Origin: Micromonospora sp. NBC_00389
GTDB lineage: Bacteria; Actinomycetota; Actinomycetes; Mycobacteriales; Micromonosporaceae
Reading direction: 5' to 3'
Length of the DNA stretch: 64,000 nt
Assembly: GCF_036059255.1 (NCBI RefSeq)
Contig: NZ_CP107947.1
Location: 3,844,001 to 3,908,000, forward strand
This document shows, piece after piece, positions 23,767-32,360 of the stretch (the first letter of the stretch is position 1; every line of letters begins with the position of its first letter). The notes below the pieces were generated by a model. It was not told the DNA's origin. It was given only the letters and a program-made list of their open reading frames with translations, and made no database searches. Position numbers and translations under genes: made by a program.

Positions 23767-23808
23767 TCCCCGAGCCTAGTGATCGGGTTGCCGACCTGCC
23801 AGGCGAGT

Positions 23809-23836
23809 CGTACGGTAAATAAGACGGACGTACGGT
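23809..23836. promoter_or_regulatory. Paired CGTACGGT sites
   Basis: CGTACGGT occurs at 23809-23816 and again at 23829-23836, exactly 20 bp apart, in the divergent gap ahead of the methyltransferase gene. The AT-rich TAAATAAG lies between them. The spacing suggests two sites on one DNA face for an unknown regulator. Confidence 0.45.
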
Positions 23837-23849
23837 TTGGGAGGCGACG

Positions 23850-24644
23850 ATGTGGGATCCGGCGACGTACCTGCGCTACGGCGACGAGCGGTCCCGGCCG
23901 TTCCACGACCTGGTCGCCCGGATCCCGGCCGAGCGGCCCCGGACGGTGGTCGACCTCGGCTGCGGCCCCGGCCACCTCACCGCCACCCTCGCCGAGCGCT
24001 GGCCGGTGAGCCGGGTGATCGGTCTCGACTCCTCGCCGGAGATGATCGATCGCGCCGCCGCCCTGGACGCCCCGGTCGACTTCGCCGTCGCCGACGTGCG
24101 GGACTGGCGGCCGGCCGGCGACGAGGACGTGGTGGTGACCAACGCCGTGCTCCAGTGGGTCCCCGGCCACCAGGAGCTGCTGCGGCGCTGGGCCACCGAG
24201 CTACCCGCCGGCGCCTGGCTCGCCATGCAGGTCCCGGGCAACTTCGCCGCCGGATCACACCGGGCGCTGCGCGAGGTCGCCGACCGGCCGGCCTGGCGCG
24301 CCGAGCTGGCCCCGCTGCTGCGCGCCGACCCGGTCGACGACCCGGCCGACTACGCGGCGCTGCTGACCGGTGCCGGCTGCGCGGTGGACGCCTGGGAGAC
24401 TACCTACGTGCACCTGCTACCGGCCCGGCCCGACGCCGACCACCCGGTGCTGGCCTGGATGGAGGGCACCGCGCTGCGCCCGGTCCGGGCGGCCCTCGAC
24501 GCCGCCGGCTGGTCCGCCTTCCGGGCCGAGCTGGGGGTACGCCTCGCCGCCGTCTACCCGCCGCGGCAGGGTCAGGTGTACTTCCCGTTCCGCCGCGTCT
24601 TCGTCGTTGCCCGTACCGGCGACCCTGCCGAGGAGAATCCGTGA
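23850..24644 (+). CDS. tam: SAM-dependent methyltransferase, trans-aconitate 2-methyltransferase type
   Basis: The 264-residue class I methyltransferase has motif I VVDLGCGPGH at 33-42, an acidic LDSS loop after strand 2, and VVVTNAVLQWVPGH in motif IV. The opening MWDPATYLRYGDERSRPFHDL and the overall pattern match Tam, which methyl-esterifies trans-aconitate, a by-product that inhibits aconitase. It is coupled to a deaminase gene by a GTGA overlap, a pairing not explained by aconitate metabolism, so another substrate remains possible. Confidence 0.82.
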   Translation: MWDPATYLRYGDERSRPFHDLVARIPAERPRTVVDLGCGPGHLTATLAERWPVSRVIGLDSSPEMIDRAAALDAPVDFAVADVRDWRPAGDEDVVVTNAVLQWVPGHQELLRRWATELPAGAWLAMQVPGNFAAGSHRALREVADRPAWRAELAPLLRADPVDDPADYAALLTGAGCAVDAWETTYVHLLPARPDADHPVLAWMEGTALRPVRAALDAAGWSAFRAELGVRLAAVYPPRQGQVYFPFRRVFVVARTGDPAEENP

Positions 24645-25666
24645 CCGACCTGTCCACCTTCATCGCCGGCCTGCCCAAGGTGGAGCTGCACGTACACCAC
24701 GTCGGCTCCGCCTCCCCCCGGATCGTCGCCGAGCTGGCCGCCCGGCACGAGGGACGCACCCCGGTCCCGGCCGACCCGGCGGCGCTCGCCGACTACTTCG
24801 AGTTCCGCGACTTCGCGCACTTCATCGAGGTCTACCTGAGCGTCGTGGACCTCATCCGCGACCCGGAGGACGTCTGGATCCTCACCCACGAGGTGGCCCG
24901 GGAGCTGGCCCGCCAGCAGGTCCGGTACGCGGAGCTGACCATCACCCCGTACTCGCACGTGCGCCGGGGCATCCCCGCGCCGGCGTTCTGCGAGGCGATC
25001 GAGGACGCCCGCAAGCGCGCCTCGGTCGACTTCGGCCTCGACCTGCGCTGGTGCTTCGACATCCCGGGTGAGGCCGGCCTGCCGGCGGCCGAGGAGACGC
25101 TGCGCATCGCGTTGGAGGAGCGCCCGGAGGGGCTGATCAGCTTCGGCCTGGGCGGCCCGGAGATCGGCGTACCCCGGCCGCAGTTCCGGCCCTACTTCGA
25201 CCGGGCCCGGGCGGCCGGGCTGCGCTCGGTGCCACACGCCGGGGAGACCACCGGCCCGCAGACGATCTGGGACGCGCTGAACGAGCTGGGCGCCGAGCGG
25301 ATCGGGCACGGCATCTCCGCCGCGCAGGACCCGGAGTTGCTCGCGTACCTGGCCGAGCGGCAGATCGGGCTGGAGATCTGCCCGACGTCCAACGTGCGGA
25401 CCCGGGCGGTGGCCAACCTCGACGAGCACCCGCTGCCCCAGCTGGTCGAAGCCGGGCTGCTGGTCACCATCAACTCCGACGACCCGCCGATGTTCGGCAC
25501 CACCCTCAACGACGAGTACGCGGTGGCGGCCCGACTGCTCGGGGCGGGTCCGCAAGGGCTGGCAGGGCTGGCCCGCAACGCGGTGACCGCGTCCTTCCTG
25601 GACCCGGTCGGCAAGCAGCGGATCATGGCCGAGATCGACGCCCACCTCGCCACCGCCGCCGGCTGA
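24641..25666 (+). CDS. Adenosine deaminase superfamily enzyme
   Basis: The 341-residue TIM-barrel hydrolase of the adenosine deaminase family keeps the metal and catalytic set: H-x-H at 17/19 (ELHVHHVGS), HAGET with a metal His and catalytic Glu, RIGHG, and NSDDPPMF with the metal Asp. The HVHHVGS form differs from the classical HLHLDGS of purine-salvage enzymes. It resembles an actinobacterial subgroup that includes aminodeoxyfutalosine deaminases of menaquinone synthesis. Adenosine, another adenine nucleoside or aminodeoxyfutalosine are all possible. GTG 24641 overlaps the tam stop. Confidence 0.85.
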   Translation: MTDLSTFIAGLPKVELHVHHVGSASPRIVAELAARHEGRTPVPADPAALADYFEFRDFAHFIEVYLSVVDLIRDPEDVWILTHEVARELARQQVRYAELTITPYSHVRRGIPAPAFCEAIEDARKRASVDFGLDLRWCFDIPGEAGLPAAEETLRIALEERPEGLISFGLGGPEIGVPRPQFRPYFDRARAAGLRSVPHAGETTGPQTIWDALNELGAERIGHGISAAQDPELLAYLAERQIGLEICPTSNVRTRAVANLDEHPLPQLVEAGLLVTINSDDPPMFGTTLNDEYAVAARLLGAGPQGLAGLARNAVTASFLDPVGKQRIMAEIDAHLATAAG

Positions 25667-25683
25667 GCCGGTCGGGGAGCAGG

Positions 25684-25732
25684 GCGCGCGGCGGGAGCTT
25701 GGGTGTGGGGGGACCTGACTCCCGCCGCGCGC
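25684..25732. terminator. Bidirectional hairpin terminator
   Basis: A perfect 14-bp stem (25684-25697 with 25719-25732) sits between convergent genes; it lacks a U-tract. A second perfect palindrome, CCACCGGCCGGTGG, follows at 25739-25752. The rest of the gap to 25914 shows no gene. Confidence 0.65.
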
Positions 25733-25914
25733 GCGGCTCCACCGGCCGGTGGGTGCACACGGTGCGCCAGCCGGTGGAACTGGTGGGTTCGTGCCTCGAT
25801 CCTGACAGCCCGCAGCCGTTGGACCACGGTCGTTAACCGCGATCTAAGGAAGACTTGCGCCAGCGCACAGTCGGCCCCGGACAGCCGGTTCGCGCCGGCC
25901 GGCCGGCGGCCCGG

Positions 25915-27330
25915 TCAGCTGTCGGTGGGGCGCTGCCGGGGCCAGCGACGGCCGGTCTTCTGGTCCCGGGCGTCCCGAGCCATCCGGCCGACCAGGCCGA
26001 ACCGGCTGACCTGCCGGGGTGTGGCCTCCGGGTCGGCCAGCAGCATCACCACGCTGGCTCCGCCCAGCCGGGCCCGGTCGATGCTCACCGACCCGTTGGC
26101 CTGCAACGCCACCCGCTTGGCGATGTCTAGGCCGAGCCCGGTCGAGCCCTGGTCGCTGGTCCCCCGGCGCAGCGCCCGGTCCGGGTCGGCGATGCCGGGG
26201 CCGGCGTCGTCGATCCGGATCGCCACATAGCCGTCCCGGCGGGACACCGCCACCTCGAACGCCGTGCCCTGCGGGGTGTAGCGGAAGACGTTGCCGATCA
26301 CCGCGTCCAGCGCGGCGGCCAACTCGGCGCGGGGCACCGGCGCCGGGATGCGCAGTTGTGCGCCGTTCACCCGTTGCGGCCGGTTCTGGTCGCCGGCCAA
26401 CGCCGCCCAGAACACCATCCGGTCCCGGACGACCTCGCTGACGTCACACATCGCCGGCCCGGCCTCGTGCGCCACCGACTTGCGGGTGGTCTTGATCAGC
26501 ACGTCGATCTCACCCTCCAGCGTGACGATCGCCTGGCGGATCCGCCGGATGCCGCGCCGCCGGTCCAGCTCCGCCTCGGAGAACGAACCCACGCTCGTGT
26601 CGTCGGACTCCAATGCCTCCGCGTCCAGCCGCAGCACGGTCAGCGGGGTGCGCAGCCGGTGCGACAGGTCGGCCACCAGCTCCCGCTCGTCGGTGCGGGC
26701 CGCGTCCAGCCGGTCGGCCATCCGGTTGAAGGCGTACCCGGCCTCAGCCAGCTCGCGGGGGCCGGTCGGCTCCACGCGTACCCCCAGGTCGCCGTCACCG
26801 ATCGAGAGTGCGGCCTTCACCAGACCCCGGGTCGAGTCCACCGCGCGGGCGGCGACCCGGTCGACCACCAGCACCGCCGCAACGGCCATCGCCGCGCCGA
26901 CCGCGAGCAGCAGCAGCCAGGTGCCGCCGGCGCCCTCGCCCAGCTCCGAGTCGGGCACGAACACCTCGACCACGGCGGTCCGGTCGCCGAGGACCACCGG
27001 GTCCAGTCGGACCACCCCGCCGTCGACGTCGACGTCCAGCGAGCGTCGGTCGGTACGCGCCCGGTCCAGGTCGGCGTCGCTGGCACGGCCGGCGGACTCG
27101 TCGAGCCCCAGCCCGTGCACGACCGGCCGAGTGGGTGCGCCCTCGGCGCTGGCCACCACGGCCCGCTCGACCACCGCCGGATCGGTGCTCACCGCCAGCG
27201 CCCCGGTCACCAGCGCGCTGCGCCGGGCCGCGTCGGCGATCGCCTCGTCCCGGGTCTGCTCGCGCAGGCTCAGCCCGAGCGGGATCAGGAAGGCGAGCGC
27301 GACGAGGCTGCACATGCCGGCCGTGAGCAT
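25915..27330 (-). CDS. Sensor histidine kinase (OmpR-system type)
   Basis: The 471-residue membrane kinase has span 1 near residues 3-20, an external sensor region of about 115 residues, span 2 (WLLLLAVGAAMAVAAVLVV, 138-156), a HAMP linker, the dimerisation box with phospho-acceptor His224 (DLSHRLRTPL), the N box IGNVFRYTP, G1 DDAGPGI and G2 TGLGLDIA. ATG 27330 lies 14 nt past the regulator stop; a CTG at 27348, overlapping that stop, is an alternative. It should autophosphorylate in response to an unknown external signal and pass phosphate to the adjacent regulator. Confidence 0.9.
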   Translation of the reverse strand: MLTAGMCSLVALAFLIPLGLSLREQTRDEAIADAARRSALVTGALAVSTDPAVVERAVVASAEGAPTRPVVHGLGLDESAGRASDADLDRARTDRRSLDVDVDGGVVRLDPVVLGDRTAVVEVFVPDSELGEGAGGTWLLLLAVGAAMAVAAVLVVDRVAARAVDSTRGLVKAALSIGDGDLGVRVEPTGPRELAEAGYAFNRMADRLDAARTDERELVADLSHRLRTPLTVLRLDAEALESDDTSVGSFSEAELDRRRGIRRIRQAIVTLEGEIDVLIKTTRKSVAHEAGPAMCDVSEVVRDRMVFWAALAGDQNRPQRVNGAQLRIPAPVPRAELAAALDAVIGNVFRYTPQGTAFEVAVSRRDGYVAIRIDDAGPGIADPDRALRRGTSDQGSTGLGLDIAKRVALQANGSVSIDRARLGGASVVMLLADPEATPRQVSRFGLVGRMARDARDQKTGRRWPRQRPTDS

Positions 27331-27344
27331 GGCCAGCGCGGTCC

Positions 27345-28034
27345 TCAGTCCGGAGCCACCAACCGGAACCCGACCCCCCGCACGGTGCGCAGGTAGCGCG
27401 GCTTCGCCGCGGACTCGCCCATCTTTCGGCGGAGCCAGTACAGGTGAACGTCGATGGTCTGATCCTCGCCGACCGATGGCTGCCGCCATACCTCCTCCAA
27501 GAGCTCCCGGCGGGACACTACCCGCCCGGGTCGTGCGGCGAGATACGCCAGCAGGTCGAATTCCTTGCGGGTCAGCGCCAGCGGCTCCCCGTCGAGCAGC
27601 GCGCTGCGCTCGCCGACGTCCACCCGCAGCCCACTGACGGTGTGTACCGCGGGCTGCACGGTCCGGCTGGCCCGCCCGGCGCGGCGCAGCACGGTGGTGA
27701 TCCGGGCGTCCAGGTGCGCGCCGGTGAACGGCTTGACCATGTAGTCGTCGGCGCCGGCGCGCAGCAGCTTGACCACCGACTGCTCGTCGTCCCGGGCGGT
27801 GGCGATGATGATCGGGACGTCGGTGATGCCGCGCAGCATCCGCAGCGCGTCCGAGCCGTCCAGGTCGGGCAGGCCGAGGTCCAGCACCACCAGGTCGGGT
27901 GTCTCCGCGGCGACCCGGCGCAGGGCGTCCAGTGCTGTGCCCACGGCGTGCACGGCGTGCCCCCGGTCGGCGAGGGAACGGAGCATCGCGCCGCGTACGA
28001 CGTGATCATCTTCGACCAGGAGCACGGAGGCCAC
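27345..28034 (-). CDS. OmpR-family response regulator
   Basis: The 229-residue protein has a receiver domain (acidic EDD at 8-10, phospho-acceptor Asp52 in VVLDLGLPD, Lys in VKPF) and a winged-helix DNA-binding domain (LTRKEFDLLAYLA ... TIDVHLYWLRRKMG ... LRTVRGVGF). The start is taken as GTG 28034, 6 nt after a minus-strand TACGGT box, suggesting a leaderless mRNA; GTG 28025 is an alternative. It is followed by its kinase and divergent from an ADP-ribosylglycohydrolase gene. Confidence 0.92.
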   Translation of the reverse strand: MASVLLVEDDHVVRGAMLRSLADRGHAVHAVGTALDALRRVAAETPDLVVLDLGLPDLDGSDALRMLRGITDVPIIIATARDDEQSVVKLLRAGADDYMVKPFTGAHLDARITTVLRRAGRASRTVQPAVHTVSGLRVDVGERSALLDGEPLALTRKEFDLLAYLAARPGRVVSRRELLEEVWRQPSVGEDQTIDVHLYWLRRKMGESAAKPRYLRTVRGVGFRLVAPD

Positions 28035-28051
28035 CCCAAGACCGTACTTGG

Positions 28052-28087
28052 CGTGGCAAGTTGATCGCGTTGCCACGTACCTGGCAA
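28052..28087. promoter_or_regulatory. TGGCAA/TTGCCA half-site cluster in a divergent promoter
   Basis: CGTGGCAA (28052-28059) pairs perfectly with TTGCCACG (28070-28077), and a third half-site TGGCAA follows at 28082-28087, forming a second dyad with the middle one. The cluster fills the 73-bp gap between the response regulator and the ADP-ribosylglycohydrolase, so it could serve either gene or autoregulation. Confidence 0.55.
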
Positions 28088-28107
28088 GGGGGCAAGCTGG
28101 TACGACG

Positions 28108-29028
28108 ATGTCCTTCACTCTGTTCGCCGACGCCCGCCTGGCGCTCGCCCGGGACAGCCTCGCCGGCCTCTCGACCGGCGACGCGCTCGGCGCGCAGTAC
28201 TTCCTGCCGGGGTCGCAACCGGCGGATCTCGCCGCCGGCCCCTTGCCGCCGGCGCCCTGGGAGTGGACCGACGACACCGAGATGGCGTGCTCGGTCCTCG
28301 CCGAGCTGGCCGAGTCCGGCGGCATCGACCGGGACCGACTGGCGCTGGCGTTCGCCGAGCGCTGCGCGACACGGCGGGGCTACGGCTCGGGCGCGATGCT
28401 GATCCTGCGGCTGATCCGCACCGGCACCCCGTGGCCGGTGGCCGCCGCGTCCGCCTTCGACGGCCAGGGCTCCTGCGGCAACGGCGCGGCGATGCGGGTC
28501 GGCCCGCTGGGCGCGTACTTCGCCGACTCGACCACCCGCGCCGCCGCGCAGGCCCGCGCCTCGGCCGAGGTGACCCACGCGCACCCGGAGGGGATCGCTG
28601 GTGCGGTCGCGGTGGCGGTCGCCGCCGCACTGGCTGCGCGGGCCCGCCTCGACGGGCACCGACCGGCCCCGGAGCGGCTGCTCGCCGGGATCGCCGCCCA
28701 GATCGACTCGGGCACCGAGGTGCACCGGAGTGTGAATCGGGCGGCTGGGCTGCTCGGCCGCCCACTGCCCCGGGTGGTCGCGGCGCTCGGCAACGGCTCC
28801 CGGGTGACCGCCCAGGACACCGTCGGGTTCACGCTCTGGGTGGCCGCCACCCACCTGGACGACTACCCGACGGCGATCCGGGTCTGCGTGCAGGCCGGCG
28901 GGGATGTGGACACCACATCCGCCATCGTCGGGGCGGTGGTGGCCGCGTACACCGGCGTCGGAACGCCCGGTGGTGTGCCCGAGCCGTGGCTGGCCGCTCG
29001 CGAGCCGCTACCCACCTGGGCGCCCTGA
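28108..29028 (+). CDS. ADP-ribosylglycohydrolase family protein
   Basis: The 306-residue all-helical hydrolase of the DraG/ARH family has the di-metal ligands visible in WTDDTEM (near residue 53), the substrate loop GSCGNGAAMRVGPLG, and the late GGDVDTTSAIVGAVVAAYTG. These enzymes remove ADP-ribose from proteins or nucleic acids, or hydrolyse related ADP-ribosyl compounds. No ADP-ribosyltransferase is visible nearby, so the substrate is open. No good ribosome site precedes ATG 28108. Confidence 0.9.
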   Translation: MSFTLFADARLALARDSLAGLSTGDALGAQYFLPGSQPADLAAGPLPPAPWEWTDDTEMACSVLAELAESGGIDRDRLALAFAERCATRRGYGSGAMLILRLIRTGTPWPVAAASAFDGQGSCGNGAAMRVGPLGAYFADSTTRAAAQARASAEVTHAHPEGIAGAVAVAVAAALAARARLDGHRPAPERLLAGIAAQIDSGTEVHRSVNRAAGLLGRPLPRVVAALGNGSRVTAQDTVGFTLWVAATHLDDYPTAIRVCVQAGGDVDTTSAIVGAVVAAYTGVGTPGGVPEPWLAAREPLPTWAP

Positions 29029-29062
29029 CACTCGGCCGAGCGGCTCCGGACGCGGTGGCGGG

Positions 29063-30016
29063 TCAGCCGGCGCGGACCGGGGTGCCGGCCGTGGCGGGCT
29101 CCGCGCCGGCGGGTGCCGTGGCATCGGGCGCCGTCGTGGCGGGCTCGGTGTCGGCGGGTGCTGCGGCATCGGGCCCCGCCGTACCCGGTGCCGCCGGCGT
29201 CGGGTCGGCCGGTGCGGCCGTGTCGTCTGCTCCGCCGGTCACCTCGGCCAGCGCCGCGCGCTCGGCCGGGTCGCGCCGGCGCCACCGGCTGACCAGCCAG
29301 CCGATCGCCGCGCCGCCGCCCAGTCCGGCCAGCAGCCCGGCGGCCAGCATCCCGTCGGCGCTGCCCGACTCCTCGCCCGCGCCGTCCGCCGCCGGCTCCG
29401 CGTCGACGCCGGGGTTGGCCCCCGCGCCGGCCGCCGGGGCGCCGTGCCCACCGTGCCCGACGGGGCCGGCCGCGCCGGCCGCCGCTGGCAGCAGGGTGAG
29501 CACCGGGGCCCGGTGGGCGCCGCTGGCGTCCGCCCAGCGGACCACCGTGCCGTCGGCGTACGTCTGGACCACCTCGAAGGTGAGCCGCTCGGCCTGCGGC
29601 AGCGGACCCATGGACAGCGCAAGCCGGGCCGGGCCGGGCTCGCCCTTGCCGACCCGGATCCAGGTCACCCCGGTGGTCACCGTGCTCACCCCGGTGGAGT
29701 GGATGCCGGCCACCGGCTTGTCCAGGGTGCGGGAGCTGATCCGGGGAGCCCAGCCGGTCACCGACATCGGGTAGACCTCGGCCACCGGCGCGTCGGCCGG
29801 CAACCGGACCTCGATCTGGCGGGTCGTGGTGCCGGCGCGCTCCTCCGGCACGGTGAACTCCAGCCGCACCGCGTCGCCCTGCCGGGCCTCGGTCGGAGTG
29901 GTCGTCACGTCCGCCGCGTGCGCCGTGCCGGGCCATCCGAGCAGCAGCCCGGCGGCGGTCAGCGCGGTCACCGCCGCGATCCGCTGCCGACGGCCACCGC
30001 CGTGCGTGCTCGCCAT
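29063..30016 (-). CDS. YcnI-like (DUF1775) secreted, membrane-anchored protein
   Basis: The 317-residue protein has an N-terminal signal peptide ([20 protein letters not shown], cleavage after AHA near residue 34), then a DUF1775/YcnI domain of about 120 residues ([23 protein letters not shown]...), the family linked to copper handling at the cell surface. A Gly/Ala/Pro linker, a membrane helix ([23 protein letters not shown]) and an unusual 70-residue cytoplasmic tail of Ala/Pro/Thr repeats follow. YcnI proteins usually bind metal through the N-terminal residue of the mature form, commonly His; here cleavage would expose Ala-Asp, so metal binding is uncertain. Confidence 0.82.
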   Translation of the reverse strand: MASTHGGGRRQRIAAVTALTAAGLLLGWPGTAHAADVTTTPTEARQGDAVRLEFTVPEERAGTTTRQIEVRLPADAPVAEVYPMSVTGWAPRISSRTLDKPVAGIHSTGVSTVTTGVTWIRVGKGEPGPARLALSMGPLPQAERLTFEVVQTYADGTVVRWADASGAHRAPVLTLLPAAAGAAGPVGHGGHGAPAAGAGANPGVDAEPAADGAGEESGSADGMLAAGLLAGLGGGAAIGWLVSRWRRRDPAERAALAEVTGGADDTAAPADPTPAAPGTAGPDAAAPADTEPATTAPDATAPAGAEPATAGTPVRAG

Positions 30017-30098
30017 CTCGTGCCCCCATCCGTGTCGACGCGACCGGCACCGGTTTCCGGCCACACCTCCTAGTTCGGCTCCGAGCGCCAAAAGGTTC

Positions 30099-30142
30099 AA
30101 CGCCTGCGGTAGCGGAAGGGGCCTTCGGCTACCGCAGGCGTT
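30099..30142. repeat. Perfect 15-bp inverted repeat, candidate dispersed element
   Basis: AACGCCTGCGGTAGC (30099-30113) pairs exactly with GCTACCGCAGGCGTT (30128-30142) around a 14-nt spacer that itself contains GAAGG/CCTTC, and AAGAAGGTGCCCTTC follows. It lies between the YcnI gene and thrS, upstream of both, so it is not a normal terminator position. Confidence 0.75.
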
Positions 30143-30158
30143 AAGAAGGTGCCCTTCC

Positions 30159-30186
30159 TTGGCCCGGGTGGGTGGACCGATAACAT
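30159..30186 (+). promoter_or_regulatory. Putative thrS promoter
   Basis: TTGGCC (30159-30164), a 16-nt spacer and TAACAT (30181-30186) fit a housekeeping promoter. Transcription would start near 30193, leaving a leader of about 45 nt, too short for a T-box. Confidence 0.5.
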
Positions 30187-30236
30187 CGGCAGGGGCCGAG
30201 GATCGGCACCGTTTCGTACCACTTGGAGGAGTCACC

Positions 30237-32246
30237 GTGTCCGCACCCCGTACCCCCGCCGTGGCCGACCCCGTCGTCGTCGCCGCCGGGACCACGGCGG
30301 CCGACGCGGTGGCCGCGGCCGGACTGCCCGCGAACGGCCCCAAGGCGATCGTCGTGGTCCGCGACCCGGAGGGTCGACTGCGCGACCTGGACTGGTCGCC
30401 GGCCGAGGAGACCGTCGTCGAGCCGGTCAGCCTGGATTCGCCCGACGGGCTCACCGTGCTGCGCCACTCCACCGCGCACGTGCTCGCCCAGGCCGTGCAG
30501 GACATCTTCCCCGAGGCCAAGCTGGGCATCGGGCCGCCGATCGAGAACGGCTTCTACTACGACTTCGACGTCGACAAGCCGTTCCAGCCCGACGACCTCG
30601 GCAAGGTCGAGAAGCGGATGCAGGAGATCGTCAAGTCCGGGCAGCGGTTCCGCCGCCGCCGCTTCGGCAGCCTGGACGAGGCCCGCGCCGAGTTGGCCGA
30701 CGAGCCCTTCAAGCTGGAGTTGATCGAGGTCAAGGGCGAGGGCCTGGACACCGACGAGGTGATGGAGGTCGGCGGCGGCGAGCTGACGATCTACGACAAC
30801 CTCGACGCCAAGGAGGACAAGGTCTGCTGGTCGGACCTGTGCCGGGGCCCGCACCTGCCGAACACCCGGCTGATCGGCGCGTTCAAGCTGATGCGCTCCG
30901 CCGCCGCGTACTGGCGCGGGTCGGAGAAGAACCCGCAGCTCCAGCGGGTGTACGGCACCGCGTGGCCGACCCGCGACGAGCTGAAGGCGTACCTGAAGCT
31001 GCTGGAGGAGGCCGCCCGGCGCGACCACCGCAAGCTCGGCGCGGACCTGGACCTGTTCAGCTTCCCCGACGAGATCGGCTCCGGCCTGGCGGTCTTCCAC
31101 CCCAAGGGCGGCATCATCCGCCGGGAGATGGAGCACTACTCGCGGCGGCGGCACGAGGAGGCGGGGTACGAGTTCGTCAACACCCCGCACATCACCAAGG
31201 CGCAGCTCTTCCACACCTCCGGGCACCTGCCGTACTACGCGGACACGATGTTCCCTCCCATGCAGCTGGAGGGCGCGGACTACTACCTCAAGGCGATGAA
31301 CTGCCCGATGCACAACCTGATCTTCAGGTCGCGCGGGCGGTCGTACCGGGAGCTGCCGCTGCGGCTGTTCGAGTTCGGCACGGTCTACCGGTACGAGAAG
31401 TCCGGCGTCGTGCACGGCCTGACCCGGGTCCGGGGCCTGACCCAGGACGACTCGCACATCTACTGCACCCGCGAGCAGATGGCCGGCGAGCTGTCCACGC
31501 TGCTCAGCTTCGTGCTGGACCTGCTGCGCGACTACGGGCTGGACGACTTCTACCTGGAGCTGTCCACCCGGGATGACTCGCCCAAGTTCATCGGCAGCGA
31601 CGAGGACTGGGCGGAGGCGACCGAGGCGCTGCGCAGCACCGCCGCCACCTCCGGCCTGGAGCTGGTGCCCGACCCGGGCGGTGCGGCGTTCTACGGTCCG
31701 AAGATCTCCGTGCAGGCCCGGGACGCGATCGGCCGGACCTGGCAGATGTCCACCATCCAGGTCGACCTCAACCAGCCGGAGCGGTTCGAGCTGGAGTACC
31801 AGGCCGCCGACGGAACCCGGCAGCGACCCGTCATGATCCACCGGGCGCTGTTCGGCTCGATCGAGCGGTTCTTCGGGGTGCTGACCGAGCACTACGCGGG
31901 GGCGTTCCCGGCCTGGCTGGCCCCGGTGCAGGTGGTCGGCATCCCGATCCGCGAGGACCACACCGACTACCTGCACGGCTTCGTCGCGGCGCTGCGGGCC
32001 GAGGGGATCCGGGCGCAGGTCGATGCGGGTGACGACCGGATGCAGAAGAAGATCCGGACCGCCCAGCAGCAGAAGATCCCGTTCATGGTGATCGCCGGCG
32101 ACGATGACGTGGCCGCCGGCACGGTCTCCTTCCGTTACCGCGACGGCTCCCAGCGCAACGGGGTGCCGATCGCCGAGGCGGTGTCGCACGTCCTCGACGT
32201 GGTGACGTCCCGTACGAACATCGGCCCCTCCGCCGCCGCGGAGTAG
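30237..32246 (+). CDS. thrS: Threonyl-tRNA synthetase
   Basis: The 669-residue class II synthetase has an N-terminal TGS-like domain (to about residue 65), an editing domain with [16 protein letters not shown] near residue 80, a catalytic core with the zinc Cys in MNCPMHNL and motif 2 [20 protein letters not shown], motif 3 near [13 protein letters not shown], and a C-terminal anticodon domain ([19 protein letters not shown]). GTG 30237 has GGAGGA 5-9 nt upstream. It charges tRNA-Thr and is the first member of the conserved actinobacterial thrS-HIT-pgsA-patA-pimA neighbourhood. Confidence 0.97.
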   Translation: MSAPRTPAVADPVVVAAGTTAADAVAAAGLPANGPKAIVVVRDPEGRLRDLDWSPAEETVVEPVSLDSPDGLTVLRHSTAHVLAQAVQDIFPEAKLGIGPPIENGFYYDFDVDKPFQPDDLGKVEKRMQEIVKSGQRFRRRRFGSLDEARAELADEPFKLELIEVKGEGLDTDEVMEVGGGELTIYDNLDAKEDKVCWSDLCRGPHLPNTRLIGAFKLMRSAAAYWRGSEKNPQLQRVYGTAWPTRDELKAYLKLLEEAARRDHRKLGADLDLFSFPDEIGSGLAVFHPKGGIIRREMEHYSRRRHEEAGYEFVNTPHITKAQLFHTSGHLPYYADTMFPPMQLEGADYYLKAMNCPMHNLIFRSRGRSYRELPLRLFEFGTVYRYEKSGVVHGLTRVRGLTQDDSHIYCTREQMAGELSTLLSFVLDLLRDYGLDDFYLELSTRDDSPKFIGSDEDWAEATEALRSTAATSGLELVPDPGGAAFYGPKISVQARDAIGRTWQMSTIQVDLNQPERFELEYQAADGTRQRPVMIHRALFGSIERFFGVLTEHYAGAFPAWLAPVQVVGIPIREDHTDYLHGFVAALRAEGIRAQVDAGDDRMQKKIRTAQQQKIPFMVIAGDDDVAAGTVSFRYRDGSQRNGVPIAEAVSHVLDVVTSRTNIGPSAAAE

Positions 32247-32286
32247 CGGGCCGGTCGCGATCGCCCATGATCGTGCTCGATCCATG

Positions 32287-32323
32287 AAGTAATGGCCTCC
32301 CCGCGTCGGGGAGGCCATTACTT
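32287..32323. terminator. Strong bidirectional terminator
   Basis: A perfect 16-bp stem (32287-32302 with 32308-32323) and a 5-nt GCGTC loop lie between convergent genes. The left arm is preceded by GATCC, forming the GATCCATGAAGT string also seen in degenerate form at 20461. Confidence 0.85.
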
Positions 32324-32360
32324 CCGTGTGCGAGCGCGATCTCGGGCGGACGCCCAGGTG

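Noticed and set aside
30187..30236. T-box riboswitch before thrS
   Set aside because: The leader is only about 45 nt, with no specifier stem or T-box sequence.
30141..32318. 725-codon open frame antisense to thrS
   Set aside because: Same antisense effect; no recognisable protein and it covers the whole of thrS plus its terminator.
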